From Bacteroidia bacterium (GTDB lineage: Bacteria > Bacteroidota > Bacteroidia > Flavobacteriales > Flavobacteriaceae): DNA of 6,161 nt. The DNA lies in NCBI GenBank assembly GCA_030429325.1, contig JAUICT010000143.1, forward strand, positions 1-6,161. Reading direction: 5' to 3'. The translations under genes were made by a program, and so were the position numbers. Below, in pieces: positions 6,129 through 6,161 of this stretch. The notes beneath the pieces were generated by a model. It saw nothing but the letters and a program-made list of their open reading frames with translations, had not been told where the DNA came from and ran no database searches. Within the stretch, counting starts at the first letter, position 1. Every line of letters begins with the position of its first letter.

Positions 6129-6161
6129 TTAGTTTTTATTTTTCAATTTTCTTCTCATTGA
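6129..6161 (-). CDS. Possible C-terminal tail of the IS transposition helper IstB (partial)
   Basis: A minus-strand frame enters from the right edge as SMRRKLKNKN and stops at TAA (6131-6129), 91 bp inside the putative IS tip. The basic tail and its position next to the terminal repeats fit the end of istB, the AAA+ helper ATPase gene of IS21 elements. Ten residues are too few for identification, so this is inferred from context only. Confidence 0.25.
   Translation of the reverse strand, partial: SMRRKLKNKN

Larger units (their letters stand above)
6038..6161 (-). mobile_element. End of an IS21-family-like insertion sequence (continues beyond right edge)
   Basis: Receiver homology stops abruptly at 6036-6038. 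From 6038 the plus strand begins TGGATAAGCCGGGTAAAGTG; elements of the IS21 family end in TG...CA. It carries short repeated motifs of the CCGG-x-T-x-AA-x-x-TGACC type inside the tip, typical of the multiple terminal repeats of that family. A short open frame ends on the minus strand at 6129, as expected if istB runs towards this end. No transposase domain is visible in the window, so the family assignment rests on the terminus pattern and on the interrupted gene. A remnant or a solo end cannot be excluded. Confidence 0.6.

Overview
The window looks like a chromosomal segment from a member of the Bacteroidota, most likely a marine-type Flavobacteriaceae. The reasons are TAnnTTTG-type -7 promoter elements, weak Shine-Dalgarno sequences, moderate GC, and the style of the proteins (CcoI with an N-terminal Cys cluster, a short Fnr-like regulator beginning CxNC, tandem-domain Usp, a soluble PAS kinase with a SHNLRGP H-box). 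The genus cannot be fixed from the sequence.

Layout: positions 1-1525 (minus strand, running off the left edge) encode the N-terminal 508 residues of a heavy-metal P1B-type ATPase of the CcoI/FixI type, which loads copper during cbb3 cytochrome oxidase assembly. Divergent from it are a Crp/Fnr regulator (1647-2336) and then a tandem-domain universal stress protein (2415-3320). A PLP-dependent threonine/serine dehydratase or serine racemase-like enzyme follows 49 bp later (3370-4305). Convergent to it, on the minus strand, is a soluble PAS-PAS histidine kinase (4324-5775). Upstream of the kinase lies the C-terminal half of a single-domain response regulator (5823-6037). It is cut off in mid-receiver by the end of what looks like an IS21-family insertion sequence (6038 to beyond 6161).

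Regulation: the intergenic regions 1526-1646 and 2337-2414 each hold a 14-bp FNR-like palindrome, (C/A)TGA(C/T)-N4-ATCA(G/T). In all three promoters served by these boxes (ccoI, fnr, usp) the box centre lies exactly 36.5 bp from the last base of a TAnnTTTG-like element. That is what class II activation by the neighbouring Fnr-like protein would need. The first half of the window therefore reads as a small oxygen-responsive unit: a regulator that may control itself, the copper pump for the high-affinity oxidase, and a stress protein. The regulator keeps three of the four [4Fe-4S] cysteine positions of E. coli FNR but has Asn in place of the fourth.

The right end reads as a two-component pair (regulator gene first, then kinase) damaged by transposition. 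The receiver has lost its phospho-accepting Asp half, and the kinase has no ATG near its expected N-terminus.
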